Source of the DNA: Corynebacterium qintianiae
GTDB lineage: Bacteria > Actinomycetota > Actinomycetes > Mycobacteriales > Mycobacteriaceae
Direction: 5' to 3'
Assembly: GCF_011038645.2 (NCBI RefSeq)
Contig: NZ_CP064955.1
Location: 1,922,001 to 1,986,000 of the forward strand
Length of the DNA: 64,000 nt
The notes under the pieces were generated by a model, which worked only from the letters and a program-made list of their open reading frames with translations, was not told where the DNA came from and did not search any database. This document shows positions 1 to 13,056 of the stretch, piece after piece. How positions within the stretch are numbered: position 1 is the first letter of the stretch; each line of letters opens with the position of its first letter. A program made the translations under genes and the position numbers.

Positions 1-915
1 GCGGTCGGCGACAGGGTGGTGGTGCGCCAGCGCGTCGGCGAGCACGCCAGCGACATCATCGGCCACGTGATCACCCTGAACCCGCTGGTCATCCGCCCGC
101 AGGAGGTCGGCGGATTCCCGTCGTTCAAGAACGCGATCGTAGTCCGGGACGTGCACATCATCAAGAAACTCTCGCCGCGCACGGTCCGCAACAGCGACAT
201 CCGCGCCGTCGAGGTCGCCGCGGCCAAAGCGTTCCCCGGCCAGGAACAGCTGCTTATCGACGGCTGGTTGGCACGCGCCGGAGCCGATATCGCGGAGCGC
301 TCCAACTCGGCGACCCCGATCGGCTACTCAGCCGGGTTCAACCCGGTGCCGCTGGAGGAGATCACGGCGTTTTACCGCGACCGTGACCTGCCTGTGCAGC
401 TGCTGATCCCGGAGCGCATCGGCAAGCCTGCGCTGAAGGTGCTCACCGACGAGTGGGAGCTGAGCGAGGAGATCCTGGTGATGACGCGGCCGCTGGGAAA
501 GGGCCCCGCAGCTGCGGGTTTCGAGGTGCTCGACAAGCCAGATGACGCGTGGCTGGCGATGTACCACTTCCGCGGCGAGCAGCTCCCGGCGGAGGCCATC
601 AAGCCGATAGACGGACGCATCGCTTACGCGCGTCTCGTTGACAGCGGAGAGACGGTTGCCGTGACCCGCGCAACGCTGACGGAGTCGGAGGACGGCCGGT
701 GCTGGCTGGGTTACTCCGCCGTGGAGGTCGCACCGCACCTGCGCAGGAGGGGCCTGGGCACGCAGCTCGGAGCGTCGCTGCTGGCGTGGGGCGCGGACCA
801 GGGCGCGGATGAAGCCTACCTGCACGTGCGGGCGTCGAATAGCGTGGCGATTGGTTTGTATCACAAGCTCGGCTTCGTCGAGCACCACCGGCACCGCTAC
901 GCGCGCCTGGGTTGA
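1..915 (+). CDS. GNAT-family N-acetyltransferase, 5' end cut by window edge
   Basis: The reading frame is open from base 1, so the start lies outside the window; 304 residues are visible. The C-terminal ~110 residues form a GNAT fold: YSAVEVAPHLRRRGLGTQLG carries the acetyl-CoA pyrophosphate-binding R-x-x-G-x-G/A motif, followed by the LYHKLGF strand/helix typical of these enzymes. The N-terminal ~90 residues look like a small beta-barrel (GDRVVVRQRV...) of the kind placed before GNAT domains in actinobacteria. Substrate unknown. The downstream neighbour xth is codirectional with a 21 nt gap but seems to have its own promoter. Confidence 0.85.
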   Translation, partial: AVGDRVVVRQRVGEHASDIIGHVITLNPLVIRPQEVGGFPSFKNAIVVRDVHIIKKLSPRTVRNSDIRAVEVAAAKAFPGQEQLLIDGWLARAGADIAERSNSATPIGYSAGFNPVPLEEITAFYRDRDLPVQLLIPERIGKPALKVLTDEWELSEEILVMTRPLGKGPAAAGFEVLDKPDDAWLAMYHFRGEQLPAEAIKPIDGRIAYARLVDSGETVAVTRATLTESEDGRCWLGYSAVEVAPHLRRRGLGTQLGASLLAWGADQGADEAYLHVRASNSVAIGLYHKLGFVEHHRHRYARLG

Positions 916-936
916 TGTGCGGTTAGGGTGTATGAC

Positions 937-1716
937 ATGCGCATAGCCACATGGAACGTCAACTCGGTGCGCAGCCGCGCCGAGCGTATCACCGCCTTTC
1001 TCGAGCGCAACGACGTCGACGTGTTAGCCATGCAAGAGACGAAGACGGCCGACGCGAAGTTCCCCTACGCCGTGTTCGAGGCGGCCGGGTACGACGTGGC
1101 GCACGTGGGCACGAACCAGTGGAACGGTGTCGCCATCGCCTCGCGCGTGGGACTCGAGGACGTGCAGACGGCGTTCGATCACCAGCCCGCCTACGACGGA
1201 ACCGTGGAGGCCCGCGCCGTCGGCGCGACCTGCGGCGGCGTCGAAGTGTGGTCGCTGTACGTGCCCAACGGCCGCGAGATCGGCCACCCCCACTACGACT
1301 ACAAGCTGCAGTTCCTCTACTCCCTGCAGCTTGCGGTGGCGGCGGAGGAACCGCAGCTGTTCGTGGGCGACTACAACATCGCCCCGCGCGACGAGAACGT
1401 GTGGGACATCGCCTGGTTCGAGGGTAAAACGCACGTCACGGAACCGGAGCGCGCCGCCTACCAGATGCTGCTCGAAGCAGGATTGGAGGAAATACGGCAC
1501 GACGACGCGTATTCCTTCTGGGACTACAAGTCCATGCGCTTCCAAAAGAACCAGGGCATGTTGATCGACTTCCAGCTCGCCACCCCGCCGTTGGCGCGCA
1601 AACTCACCCGCGCCTGGGTCGACGTCGATGAGCGCCGCGGCAAGGGTGCCTCGGACCACGCCCCGGTCATCGCGGATTATGACACGAAGGCCCTGGCCTA
1701 CGACGAAGTGCGTTAA
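937..1716 (+). CDS. xthA: Exodeoxyribonuclease III
   Basis: A 259-residue Mg-dependent exonuclease III/AP endonuclease of the EEP fold, for base-excision repair of abasic sites and 3'-blocked ends. Motifs: TWNVNSVRSR at the N-terminus, QETKT with metal-binding Glu34, GDYNIAP with Asp145/Asn147, and C-terminal GASDHAPV with the Asp240-His241 pair. I chose ATG 937 over the in-frame upstream start at 928 because a -10 like hexamer TAGGGT (924-929) lies exactly 7 nt before it, which suggests a leaderless mRNA. The cls gene follows after 6 nt and is probably cotranscribed. Confidence 0.93.
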   Translation: MRIATWNVNSVRSRAERITAFLERNDVDVLAMQETKTADAKFPYAVFEAAGYDVAHVGTNQWNGVAIASRVGLEDVQTAFDHQPAYDGTVEARAVGATCGGVEVWSLYVPNGREIGHPHYDYKLQFLYSLQLAVAAEEPQLFVGDYNIAPRDENVWDIAWFEGKTHVTEPERAAYQMLLEAGLEEIRHDDAYSFWDYKSMRFQKNQGMLIDFQLATPPLARKLTRAWVDVDERRGKGASDHAPVIADYDTKALAYDEVR

Positions 1717-1722
1717 GCCGCC

Positions 1723-3198
1723 ATGACTCTGACCCTGGACGTGAGCTACTGGCAGCTCGTGGCGATGATCGTCGATTACGTGATCAAGTTCGTCGTGATC
1801 GGCATCGTGCCGTCCAACCGCAGGCCGTCCTCAGCCAACGCCTGGCTGCTGCTCATTCTCCTTCTGCCGATCATCGGTCTGCCCCTGTACCTGCTCATGG
1901 GCTCGGACTTCTTCAACCGTCGGCGCCACCGCATCCAGCAGCGCGCGAACGCGATGATCACCGACGTCCATCTCGACATCCCCGACATCCCACCTGAGGC
2001 TCAGCTGTCCCCCGACAAAGAGGCCATCGTGCGCCTGCATCGCGCTCTCACGGGGTTCCCCGCCGTCGACGCGGACGTACGCCGCCTGTGGTCCGACTAC
2101 GAGCTCGCCTTCCGCCGGATCGTCGAGCTTGTCGACGCCGCCGAGGACTACATCGGCATCGAAATCTACGCCCTGGCCCTCGACGCCACCACGCTGCCGG
2201 TGTTCGACGCCCTGGAGCGCGCCGTCAGCCGCGGCGTGCATGTGCGACTGCTCTTCGACCACATCGGATCCCGCAAATACCCCGGGTACCTGCGCATGAC
2301 CCGGCGGTTGAACAGATCGGGCATCGACTGGCACCTGATGTTGCCGCTGCAGCCGTGGAGGGGGCGCTTCCGCCGCCCCGACCTGCGCAACCACCGCAAG
2401 GTGATCATCGTCGACGGCCGCGCCGCGCTTATGGGGTCGATGAACATGATCGACCGCGGCTACCTCATGCGCAACCACCGCCGCGCCGGCCGCCAATGGA
2501 TCGACGTGCTCGTCGAGCTCGAGGGCCCCATTGTCACCTCATTGGAATCCATGTTCGCGGTGGACTGGTACACCGAGTCGGGCGAGGCGATTGAATTGCT
2601 CGCGCCGCGCCGTTTGGGCGTCGATAAGCCTGGCGAGCACATCCTCCAGCTCATCCCCTCCGGCCCCGGTTACCAGGCGGAGCCGAACCTGCGGATGTTC
2701 AACACCCTGATCCACCACGCCCGCGAGCGCCTCATTTTGTGCTCCCCGTACTTCGTGCCCGAGGACTCGCTGCTGGAGGCCGTGACCACCGCCTGCTACC
2801 GCGGCGTGCGCGTGGACCTGCTCGTGGGCGAGAAGGCGGACCAGTTCATGGTCACCCACGCGCAGTCGTCCTACTACGAGCAACTCCTGCGCGCCGGCGT
2901 GCACATTTGGCAGTTCCCCGCGCCCTACGTGCTGCACACGAAGTTCGCCATCGCCGATCCCGGCCTTTCCACGAACATCGCGGTCGTGGGTTCGTCCAAC
3001 ATGGACATGCGCTCCTTCACACTGAACTACGAGAACTCGCTGTTCGTGGCGGACGGCTCGCTTCTGCGCGAGCTGGAGACGCTCGGGGGCACCTACATGA
3101 ACGTCTCCCGCGAGCTCACGCTCGAACAGTGGAGCCGCAGGCCCTGGTACCGGCGCTACATCGACAACGTGATGAGGCTGACCTCCGCTCTGCAGTAG
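1723..3198 (+). CDS. cls: Cardiolipin synthase (phospholipase D family)
   Basis: A 491-residue membrane enzyme that condenses phosphatidylglycerol into cardiolipin. Two hydrophobic N-terminal segments (about residues 9-30 and 40-59) are followed by two PLD HKD motifs, NHRKVIIVDG with His224 and LHTKFAIAD with His404, each followed by the usual GS-x-N (LMGSMN, VGSSNMD). Length and order are those of bacterial Cls. The start is 6 nt after the xthA stop. The stop codon lies inside a short 11-bp tandem repeat. Confidence 0.92.
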   Translation: MTLTLDVSYWQLVAMIVDYVIKFVVIGIVPSNRRPSSANAWLLLILLLPIIGLPLYLLMGSDFFNRRRHRIQQRANAMITDVHLDIPDIPPEAQLSPDKEAIVRLHRALTGFPAVDADVRRLWSDYELAFRRIVELVDAAEDYIGIEIYALALDATTLPVFDALERAVSRGVHVRLLFDHIGSRKYPGYLRMTRRLNRSGIDWHLMLPLQPWRGRFRRPDLRNHRKVIIVDGRAALMGSMNMIDRGYLMRNHRRAGRQWIDVLVELEGPIVTSLESMFAVDWYTESGEAIELLAPRRLGVDKPGEHILQLIPSGPGYQAEPNLRMFNTLIHHARERLILCSPYFVPEDSLLEAVTTACYRGVRVDLLVGEKADQFMVTHAQSSYYEQLLRAGVHIWQFPAPYVLHTKFAIADPGLSTNIAVVGSSNMDMRSFTLNYENSLFVADGSLLRELETLGGTYMNVSRELTLEQWSRRPWYRRYIDNVMRLTSALQ

Positions 3199-3224
3199 CG
3201 CTCCAGTAGCGCTGCAGAAGCGCG
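3192..3224. repeat. Three tandem 11-bp units at the cls 3' end
   Basis: GCAGTAGCGCT, CCAGTAGCGCT and GCAGAAGCGCG follow each other without gaps. The first unit contains the cls stop codon. Probably a small replication-slippage tract; no function evident. Confidence 0.6.
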
Positions 3225-3240
3225 AGGTCGGCCAGACTCG

Positions 3241-3314
3241 GATGTCACGGTCAGCGGTTTTTGCGCCGCATAACCCCAGGCGGTCACAGTCGAGAAAAGC
3301 CTAACCGTGACATC
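3241..3314. repeat. 74-bp intergenic palindromic repeat, copy 1
   Basis: It is bounded by perfect 11-bp inverted repeats, GATGTCACGGT at 3241-3251 and ACCGTGACATC at 3304-3314. Inner arms GGTTTT and GAAAA partly extend the stem. It lies between the convergent 3' ends of cls and the ABC permease. A second element of exactly the same length and ends lies at 29512-29585. When that copy is reverse-complemented, 32 of the 52 inner bases match by hand alignment. It could fold into a long hairpin and act as a bidirectional terminator, or be a small mobile-type repeat. Confidence 0.75.
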
Positions 3315-3325
3315 TCACCCCATCC

Positions 3326-4051
3326 TCAGGCGTCGCGGCGGTGCAGCAGCACGACGCCGACAACCCACGCCGCCAAGGCCCAGGCCGCGAAGATGCCCAG
3401 CGACGCCCACACACCGTGGTTCTGCGTGGGCGTGTTGAACATGAACGCGAACAGGTTGGAAAACGGCATGTAACCGACGATGTCGCGGCCGACGCGCGGG
3501 ATGAACCCGATGACGGTCTCGGCGACGAACTGCATCGCGAAGACGAGCGTGACGGTGCCGGCGGTGTTGCGCACGATCCAACCCACGCCGTGGGTGAACA
3601 TCACCAGCAGTGCGGCGCCCAGCGGCAGCGCCCACAGCGCGCGCAGGGTTGCGGCGTTGCTGGTCCAGTTCGCGGGCACGCTCGCGAGCGCGTCACCGAG
3701 CGTGAACGCGAGCACGGAGGCGAGGAACACCGTCGCCGCGGCGAGCGCGGCGTAGAGCAGCAGCTTCGCCAGCGCCACCTGCCAGCGCTGGGGCGCGAGG
3801 CGGAAGTTGGTGGCCTGGACGCCGAAGCGGTATTCGGTGGTGACCACCATCGCAGCCTGGACAATGACGATGATGGCGGAGATCATGCCCACCGTCATGA
3901 TGACGGTGATCGGGATGTACATGCCGCCGCCGGCGGGTGCGGCGAAGATCGCGGCGAAGCCGGCGGCGGCAGCGAGGATCAGGCCGGTCGTCCAGAAGAA
4001 GGAGGCGGTGGAGCGCAGCTTGGTCCACTCGGCGGGGAACAGGTTAAGCAC
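3326..4051 (-). CDS. ABC-2 type transporter permease
   Basis: A 241-residue integral membrane protein with about six hydrophobic segments starting near residue 17 and a typical ABC-2 N-terminus (PAEWTKLRSTASFFWTTG). It overlaps the 3' end of the preceding ATPase gene by 8 nt, so the pair is translationally coupled and should form one transporter. The substrate cannot be read from the sequence; such ATPase/permease pairs in actinobacteria are often drug or lipid exporters. The last residues are HRRDA. Confidence 0.85.
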   Translation of the reverse strand: MLNLFPAEWTKLRSTASFFWTTGLILAAAAGFAAIFAAPAGGGMYIPITVIMTVGMISAIIVIVQAAMVVTTEYRFGVQATNFRLAPQRWQVALAKLLLYAALAAATVFLASVLAFTLGDALASVPANWTSNAATLRALWALPLGAALLVMFTHGVGWIVRNTAGTVTLVFAMQFVAETVIGFIPRVGRDIVGYMPFSNLFAFMFNTPTQNHGVWASLGIFAAWALAAWVVGVVLLHRRDA

Positions 4052-5024
4052 GGTGTTTACCCTTCAGTGAGACCTGGGAGGTTTCCCGGGAGGTTGGCTG
4101 GGTGGTTGCCTGGTACTGAACGTGGCCCTCGGTGGACTGGATGTAGGCGTCCTCGAGCGAGGCGCGGCGCTCGGTCAGCTCGGCAATCGGCACTCCGGCT
4201 GAGAAGGCCAGGGCCCCGATCTCGTCGGAGGAGCGGCCCTCGATTGTGATTGTGGGGCGCCCGTCAAGATCCGCGCCGCGCACGAAGCGCACCTCGGCGG
4301 CGGCCAGTGCGGCCTCCATCTCCGCGATGGCTTCCGTCCCCGCGGGGCGGACCACGGTGGCCATGGCAGAATTGCCCTTGATGAACTCGTGCACCGAGGT
4401 GTCCGCGACGAGCCTGCCCCGGCCGATCACGATGAGGTGGTCGGCGGTCTGCGCCATCTCGGCGAGCAGATGGGAGGAGACCAAGATGGTGCGGCCTTCG
4501 TCGGCCAGACCGCGCAGCAGGCCGCGGACCCAGCGGATTCCCTCCGGGTCGAGGCCGTTGACCGGCTCGTCCAGGATCAGGTACTCCGGGTCGCCGAGCA
4601 TGGCGGACGCGATGCCGAGGCGCTGCCCCATGCCGAGGGAGAAACCACCGGCGCGCTTGCCGGCGACGCCGGACAGGCCGACGAGTTCCAGGACCTCGTC
4701 CACGCGGGCGGCAGGCAGACCGGAGGCCTGCGCCTGCCACAGCAGCGAGGCGCGCGCGGAGCGGTTCGGGTGCACGCCTTTGGCGTCCAGGAGCGCACCG
4801 ACCCGGCGCGCGGGTTGCTTCAACTGCGCGTAGGGGGAGCCGTCGATAAGCGCGGTGCCCGATGTGGGGGTGTCCAGGCCGAGGATCATGCGCATGGTGG
4901 TGGACTTGCCGGCGCCGTTCGGGCCGAGGAAGCCGGTGACCACGCCGGGTTTGACGGTGAACGTGAGATCGTCCACCGCGCGCACCGGACCGTACTGTTT
5001 GGTCAGGCCATTAACGTCAATCAT
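4044..5024 (-). CDS. ABC transporter ATP-binding protein
   Basis: A 326-residue cytoplasmic ATPase partner of the permease at 3326-4051. Walker A GPNGAGKST (about residues 35-43), a signature of the SLGMGQ type rather than canonical LSGGQ, Walker B YLILDEPVNGLDPEG and the switch His in LVSSHLL are all present. The C-terminal ~110 residues are the variable extension seen in DrrA/CcmA-like ATPases. The ATG overlaps the end of the NUDIX gene by 8 nt. Functional type is clear, substrate unknown. Confidence 0.9.
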   Translation of the reverse strand: MIDVNGLTKQYGPVRAVDDLTFTVKPGVVTGFLGPNGAGKSTTMRMILGLDTPTSGTALIDGSPYAQLKQPARRVGALLDAKGVHPNRSARASLLWQAQASGLPAARVDEVLELVGLSGVAGKRAGGFSLGMGQRLGIASAMLGDPEYLILDEPVNGLDPEGIRWVRGLLRGLADEGRTILVSSHLLAEMAQTADHLIVIGRGRLVADTSVHEFIKGNSAMATVVRPAGTEAIAEMEAALAAAEVRFVRGADLDGRPTITIEGRSSDEIGALAFSAGVPIAELTERRASLEDAYIQSTEGHVQYQATTQPTSRETSQVSLKGKHRA

Positions 5025-5484
5025 GCGGCTTAGTATGCCTCATGAGCGTGTCCAGTGACGCCTCAAAGCCCGCGTGCAGCGGCAGCCGGCGGATCTCTCC
5101 CAGGGGCACCCACCTCAGCTCCTCCGACTCCTCGTTGGGCTCGACGGGGATCGGCTCACCGGAGCGTGTGCGGGCGATGACGGTGGTGTAGGTCCAGCCG
5201 GAATCGAACGGACCCGCGGTGACCAGCGCGGATTCGACGGCAATCAGCGAAGAATCGATTGCGCACTCCTCCACCGTCTCGCGCACCGCGGTCTCCTCCA
5301 CGCTCTCGTGCGAATCGCGCGCCCCACCCGGCAGAGCCCACGTGCCGCCCTGCGCCGTCCATGCCGCGCGGTGTTGCAGCAGCAGCAGTTCTCCAGCCTG
5401 CAGAAACAGCCCGGCCGCACCATGGCGGCCCCATAGTTTAATGCCGCCGGGACCTTCGACCCATCCGTTGCCGTCGCCTTCCAT
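5017..5484 (-). CDS. NUDIX hydrolase
   Basis: A 155-residue hydrolase of nucleoside-diphosphate-linked compounds. The NUDIX box is clear: GG at its start, then Glu, then RETVEE, fitting GX5EX7REUXEE at about residues 52-74. ATG 5484 was preferred to GTG 5502 because TACAGT (5492-5497) sits 7 nt upstream, giving a leaderless promoter. It overlaps the ABC ATPase gene by 8 nt and is first in that operon. Closest general description is a MutT/ADP-ribose-pyrophosphatase-like protein; substrate not predictable. Confidence 0.85.
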   Translation of the reverse strand: MEGDGNGWVEGPGGIKLWGRHGAAGLFLQAGELLLLQHRAAWTAQGGTWALPGGARDSHESVEETAVRETVEECAIDSSLIAVESALVTAGPFDSGWTYTTVIARTRSGEPIPVEPNEESEELRWVPLGEIRRLPLHAGFEASLDTLMRHTKPHD

Positions 5485-5563
5485 ATCCCCTACTGTAGGC
5501 ACGCGCGCAACAATCGCCCAATAGTTATGGCGCGGGGGTCGTTTGGCGGGTTATGGTGTAGCA

Positions 5564-6981
5564 ATGCGGCAAGAGGCAGGCGTGATCGATAGCCCTGCGC
5601 TTGACGACGCTTGGGTCGACGAGATCGAAGCCCTCCCCGAGAACCGTTCGGCGCGGGTGCGGATGGCCGAGACGTTCACCGGCCCGCTGCGCTGGGTGCG
5701 CCGCGTGTTCGACTTCCTCACCACCACCCCGGGCCAGATCGTGACCGTCATGCTGATTCTCACCCTCGCGTTGGTGGCGGCGGGCGTGTCCATGAGCCAG
5801 TCGATGGCGGCGCGCCAGCAGTCGATGGATGTGTTGGTCAACTCCACCGAGCCGATGAGCAACTCGGCGCACACGCTGATCACCTCCCTGTCCCAGGCGG
5901 ACACCATCGCCACCACCACCTTCGTGCAGCCGGGGATCTCGAGCGAGTACGACATGAACCTCTTCATGGAGTCGGTCGACGCCGCCGTGGTGGCCGCGAA
6001 CCAGGTGCTCGAGGGCACCGTCGAATCCGGCGGCACCGACGAGGAGATCCGGAGCTCGGTGCTGCAGATCCAGCGCGACATCCCCGTCTACGCCGGGCTG
6101 ATGGAGCGCGCGAAGACGAACCAGCGCATGGGAAACCCGGTCAGCGTGGCGTACATGTCGTCGGGCTCCAACATCATGCGCGAGCGCATGCTGGGCAACG
6201 CCTCGCGGCTCTTCGATCTCACGCGCGGGCAGGTCGCCGATGAGATGGAGCGCCTCTCGCGACCGCAGTGGGTGCCGCTGTCCGGTCTCGTGGCAGCTCT
6301 GTTTTTCCTCGTGCTGGCGCAAATCTGGTTGTGGCGGGTTTTCCGCCGCCGGCTCAACCGCGGTTTCCTCGCCGCGACGGTGATGATGGTGACCGCGATT
6401 CTGTGGGCGTCGGCGGCGAACTACGCGGTGTGGCAGTCGGGCCAGGTCGCCTTCGATCGGGCGGCCGAGCCGTGGGAGGAGCTGACAACCGCGCGTATCG
6501 ACGCCCAAGAGACCCGCACCGACGAAATCTTCGCACTCCTGCGCCGCCAGTCCGTCACGGACGCCGACACCACCTTCGAAAACACCTACCAGTCGGTCAG
6601 CCGGGCCCTTGACACCGCCTCCGCGTCCACCTCGGAGTCGACGGACCCGGCGGTGGTCGACGCCGCCCGCGCCGCGCTGGAGCAGTGGAACGTCGCGCAC
6701 TCAGACCTGGTGCGCACGCTTGGCGACGGCCAGTTCGACCGCGCCGTAGAAGTCCTCACCGCACCCAACCCCGACGACGGCGTGCCGTCGTCCACGCGCG
6801 CGTACACCCAGCTGGACAACGCCCTGTCGACCCTGATCGGACAGTCGCGCCAGGACATGCGCGAATTCATCGACGCCTCGCTCGACGCCACCAAGGCGGT
6901 CTCTACCGCGGTCCTGCTGCTCACCACCCTGTCCGTCCTGGCGATTTGGCTGGGTATCCGCCGCCGTCTGGGGGAATACCT

Positions 6982-6985
<4 letters not shown>
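5564..6985 (+). CDS. glnX: GlnX-like membrane protein of the PknG sensing system
   Basis: A 473-residue membrane protein with four predicted transmembrane helices (MLILTLALVAAGVS; GLVAALFFLVLAQIW; TVMMVTAILWASAANY; STAVLLLTTLSVLAIW) and two large extracytoplasmic helical loops, which resembles a sensor topology. It is followed by glnH and pknG with 4-nt overlaps. In corynebacteria GlnX links the periplasmic binding protein GlnH to kinase PknG. ATG 5564 was chosen because TATGGT (5552-5557) is 6 nt upstream (leaderless). GTG 5582, preceded by an AGAGG-like site, is an alternative. Confidence 0.85.
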
Positions 6986-10388
<3,403 letters not shown>

Positions 10389-10403
10389 CGCTGCCCGCGT
10401 CCG

Positions 10404-11603
10404 CTACTGCGCCGCGATCTCTGCCGACTTCTGCGCGATCGCGAGCTCCTCGTTCGTGGGCACCACGAGGACCGTGACAGTAGAATCGTCGGTGGTGATC
10501 ACGCGCGGGTCATCGTTCGGCGCCGCGTTGCGCTCCGGGTCGACGACAATGCCGTAGTTTTCCAGTCCAGCGAGCGCCGCGGCACGGGTTTTTGCGTCGT
10601 TCTCCCCCACACCGGCGGTGAACGTGATCGTGTCGACCTTACCCAGGGCGATCATGTAGGACCCGATGTAGCGGCGGAGCTGGGTGATGTAAACATCGAA
10701 GGCGAGTTTCGCGTTCTCGTCGCCCTCCTCGATCTTCGCGTGCAGGTCGCGGAAATCGTTGACCCCGGACAGGCCTTTGATGCCGGACTGGCGGTTGAAG
10801 AGCGCGTCGATCTCGACGATGCTCATGCCCGCCTGGCGGTAAAGGTGGAAGATGATGCCGGGGTCGATGTCGCCGGTGCGGGTGCCCATGACCAGACCCG
10901 CGAGCGGTGTCAGACCCATTGAGGTATCAATCGGGGCGCCGCCCTTGATGGCCGAGCAGGACGCGCCGTTGCCCAGGTGCAGGACGATTTGGTTGACTTC
11001 GGAGGCGTCGCGGCCCAGGATCTTCGGTACCTGGCCGGAAACGAATTCGTGGGAGGTGCCGTGGAAGCCGTAGCGGCGGATCTGGTTTGCCTCGGCGACC
11101 TCGCGGTTGACTGCGTAGGTGGCCGCAGCAGCCGGCAAATCGCCGAAGAAACCGGTGTCGAACACAGCCACGTGCGGCAGGCCCGGCAGCAGGTCGCGGG
11201 CAACCTCGATGCCGTCGATGTTCGCCGGGTTGTGCAGCGGGGCGAGAGGGATAAGGTCGCGGATCTGCGCCACCACCTCGTCCGTGATCAGCACAGGCCC
11301 GGAGAAGGTCTGGCCGCCGTGCACGGTGCGGTGGCCCACGGCGATCAGATCGATCTGAGTCGGGCCGACACCGAGGGAGTCGAGCATGGCGACGGCCAGC
11401 TGCAGGCCTCCGCGGTGGTCGCGGATCGGCTGGTTGGAGTCATGCTTCTGACCCGCGTAGGTGACCGAGATTTTGCCCCGCGGCTCGCCGATCTTCTCCA
11501 CCAGGCCCGAAACCAGCGGCGTGTCGCTCGCGGTGGAGGCTGGGTCGACAACCTGGAACTTGATGGATGACGATCCTGAGTTGATAACGAGAACGTAGGA
11601 CAT
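10404..11603 (-). CDS. ackA: Acetate kinase
   Basis: A 399-residue enzyme that interconverts acetyl phosphate + ADP and acetate + ATP. Hallmarks are [11 protein letters not shown] at the N-terminus, [27 protein letters not shown] and FTAGVGEND. The ATG overlaps the pta stop by one base (TAATG), so the two are translationally coupled in the usual corynebacterial pta-ackA operon for acetate use and overflow. It converges on pknG with a 15 nt gap. Confidence 0.97.
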   Translation of the reverse strand: MSYVLVINSGSSSIKFQVVDPASTASDTPLVSGLVEKIGEPRGKISVTYAGQKHDSNQPIRDHRGGLQLAVAMLDSLGVGPTQIDLIAVGHRTVHGGQTFSGPVLITDEVVAQIRDLIPLAPLHNPANIDGIEVARDLLPGLPHVAVFDTGFFGDLPAAAATYAVNREVAEANQIRRYGFHGTSHEFVSGQVPKILGRDASEVNQIVLHLGNGASCSAIKGGAPIDTSMGLTPLAGLVMGTRTGDIDPGIIFHLYRQAGMSIVEIDALFNRQSGIKGLSGVNDFRDLHAKIEEGDENAKLAFDVYITQLRRYIGSYMIALGKVDTITFTAGVGENDAKTRAAALAGLENYGIVVDPERNAAPNDDPRVITTDDSTVTVLVVPTNEELAIAQKSAEIAAQ

Positions 11604-12961
11604 TACTGCAGCGCTCCTGCCTGGATAGCGGTGATGGCGACGGTGTTGACGATGTCGGGGACGGTGGCGCCTCGGGAAAGGTCGTTGACCGGCTTGTTTA
11701 GACCCTGCAGCACCGGGCCGATGGCCAAAGCGTCGCCCGTGCGTTGGGCGATCTTGTAACCTGCGTTGCCGGCTTCGAGGTCGGGAAAAATGTAGACGGT
11801 GGCCTCCCCCGCTACGGGGGACTCGGGGGCTTTCTTCTTGCCGACGCCCGGATCGCACGCCGCATCGAACTGCAACGGCCCGTCAACCACCAGCTCCGGG
11901 TCGGCCGTCTTCGCCGCTTCGACTGCCTCGACTGCGCGGTCGACGTCTGGGCCCGAACCGGAGGTGCCCGTGGAGTAGGACAAGATGGCGACCTTCGGGT
12001 CGATTCCGAACTGCGCGGCCGTCCTCGCGGACACGGCCGCGATCTCACCGAGCTGCTCCGCGGTCGGGTTCGGGTTCACGGCGCAGTCACCGAACGCCCA
12101 GAGGCGGTCACGCATGACCATGAGGAAGATGGAGGAGACGACGGACGCGCCCGGCACGGTCTTGATGATCTGGAACGACGGCTTGATCGTGTGCGCGGTG
12201 GTGTGGGCCGCGCCGGACACCATGCCGTCGGCAATGCCTTTGTGCACCATCATGGTGCCGAAATAGGAGATGTCCTTGACGGTCTCGCGGGCCTCATCCA
12301 GCGTGATGCCCTTTTTCTTGCGCAGTTCAGCGAAATCAGCGGCGAACTCGTCGAGCAGCTCGGACTCAAGGTGATTGAGCAGGTTCGCCTTTTCCAGGTT
12401 CAGGCCGAGATCCGCCGCGCGGCGGTTGATGTCGTCGGCGTCACCGAGGATGGTGATCTCCGCAACGTCGTCGGCGAGCAGCTGGTCGGCGGCCTGCAGA
12501 ATTCGGTCGTCCTCACCCTCCGGCAGGACGATGTGGGCGCGCTTTTCTTTGGCGCGATTGATGAGCCAGGACTCGAAGACGGTGGGAGACATGACTTGGC
12601 GCGCCTCGACGACGTTAAGCTCTGCGTCGGCGAGGCCTTCGGCGGTGAACGTGCCGGCGAGAACCGCGCCGAGTTCGCTAATGCGGCGCTCAGCGAGCTC
12701 GGTGTTGGCCTGCTCGTCTTTCACCAGCACGACGGGGACACCGAGTGCTGCGGCGAGCTCGGCGTCGAAGCTGAGGTCACCTGTGCCGACGACAAGAGAA
12801 GGCCCACTGCCGAGCAAATTGGCGTCGTACATCTCCTGGATATCGGTGCCGAAGGAGTCGAGGCGGACGACACGCAATCCCCGCTGAGAGGCGAAGCCCT
12901 CGACGTCGATGCCGTCAAAATTACGGTTTGCAAGTGTGATGAGCAGGGACTGCTCGGACAT
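11603..12961 (-). CDS. pta: Phosphate acetyltransferase
   Basis: A 452-residue enzyme converting acetyl-CoA + Pi to acetyl phosphate. An N-terminal P-loop-like regulatory region (about residues 1-125, degenerate) precedes the catalytic PTA_PTB domain, with [42 protein letters not shown] and [13 protein letters not shown]. The ATG follows GAAAGG with suitable spacing. It lies upstream of ackA. In C. glutamicum this operon is controlled by RamA/RamB and GlxR; I did not identify such a site here with confidence. Confidence 0.96.
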   Translation of the reverse strand: MSEQSLLITLANRNFDGIDVEGFASQRGLRVVRLDSFGTDIQEMYDANLLGSGPSLVVGTGDLSFDAELAAALGVPVVLVKDEQANTELAERRISELGAVLAGTFTAEGLADAELNVVEARQVMSPTVFESWLINRAKEKRAHIVLPEGEDDRILQAADQLLADDVAEITILGDADDINRRAADLGLNLEKANLLNHLESELLDEFAADFAELRKKKGITLDEARETVKDISYFGTMMVHKGIADGMVSGAAHTTAHTIKPSFQIIKTVPGASVVSSIFLMVMRDRLWAFGDCAVNPNPTAEQLGEIAAVSARTAAQFGIDPKVAILSYSTGTSGSGPDVDRAVEAVEAAKTADPELVVDGPLQFDAACDPGVGKKKAPESPVAGEATVYIFPDLEAGNAGYKIAQRTGDALAIGPVLQGLNKPVNDLSRGATVPDIVNTVAITAIQAGALQ

Positions 12962-13056
12962 TGGTACACCTTTCGTAGCCTGGCGATGACCTTCTCAAGT
13001 GTACCGACGACAGCCGTAGGTTTCGCCGGTTTTGCGTTCGGGTCCGAAACTACCGA

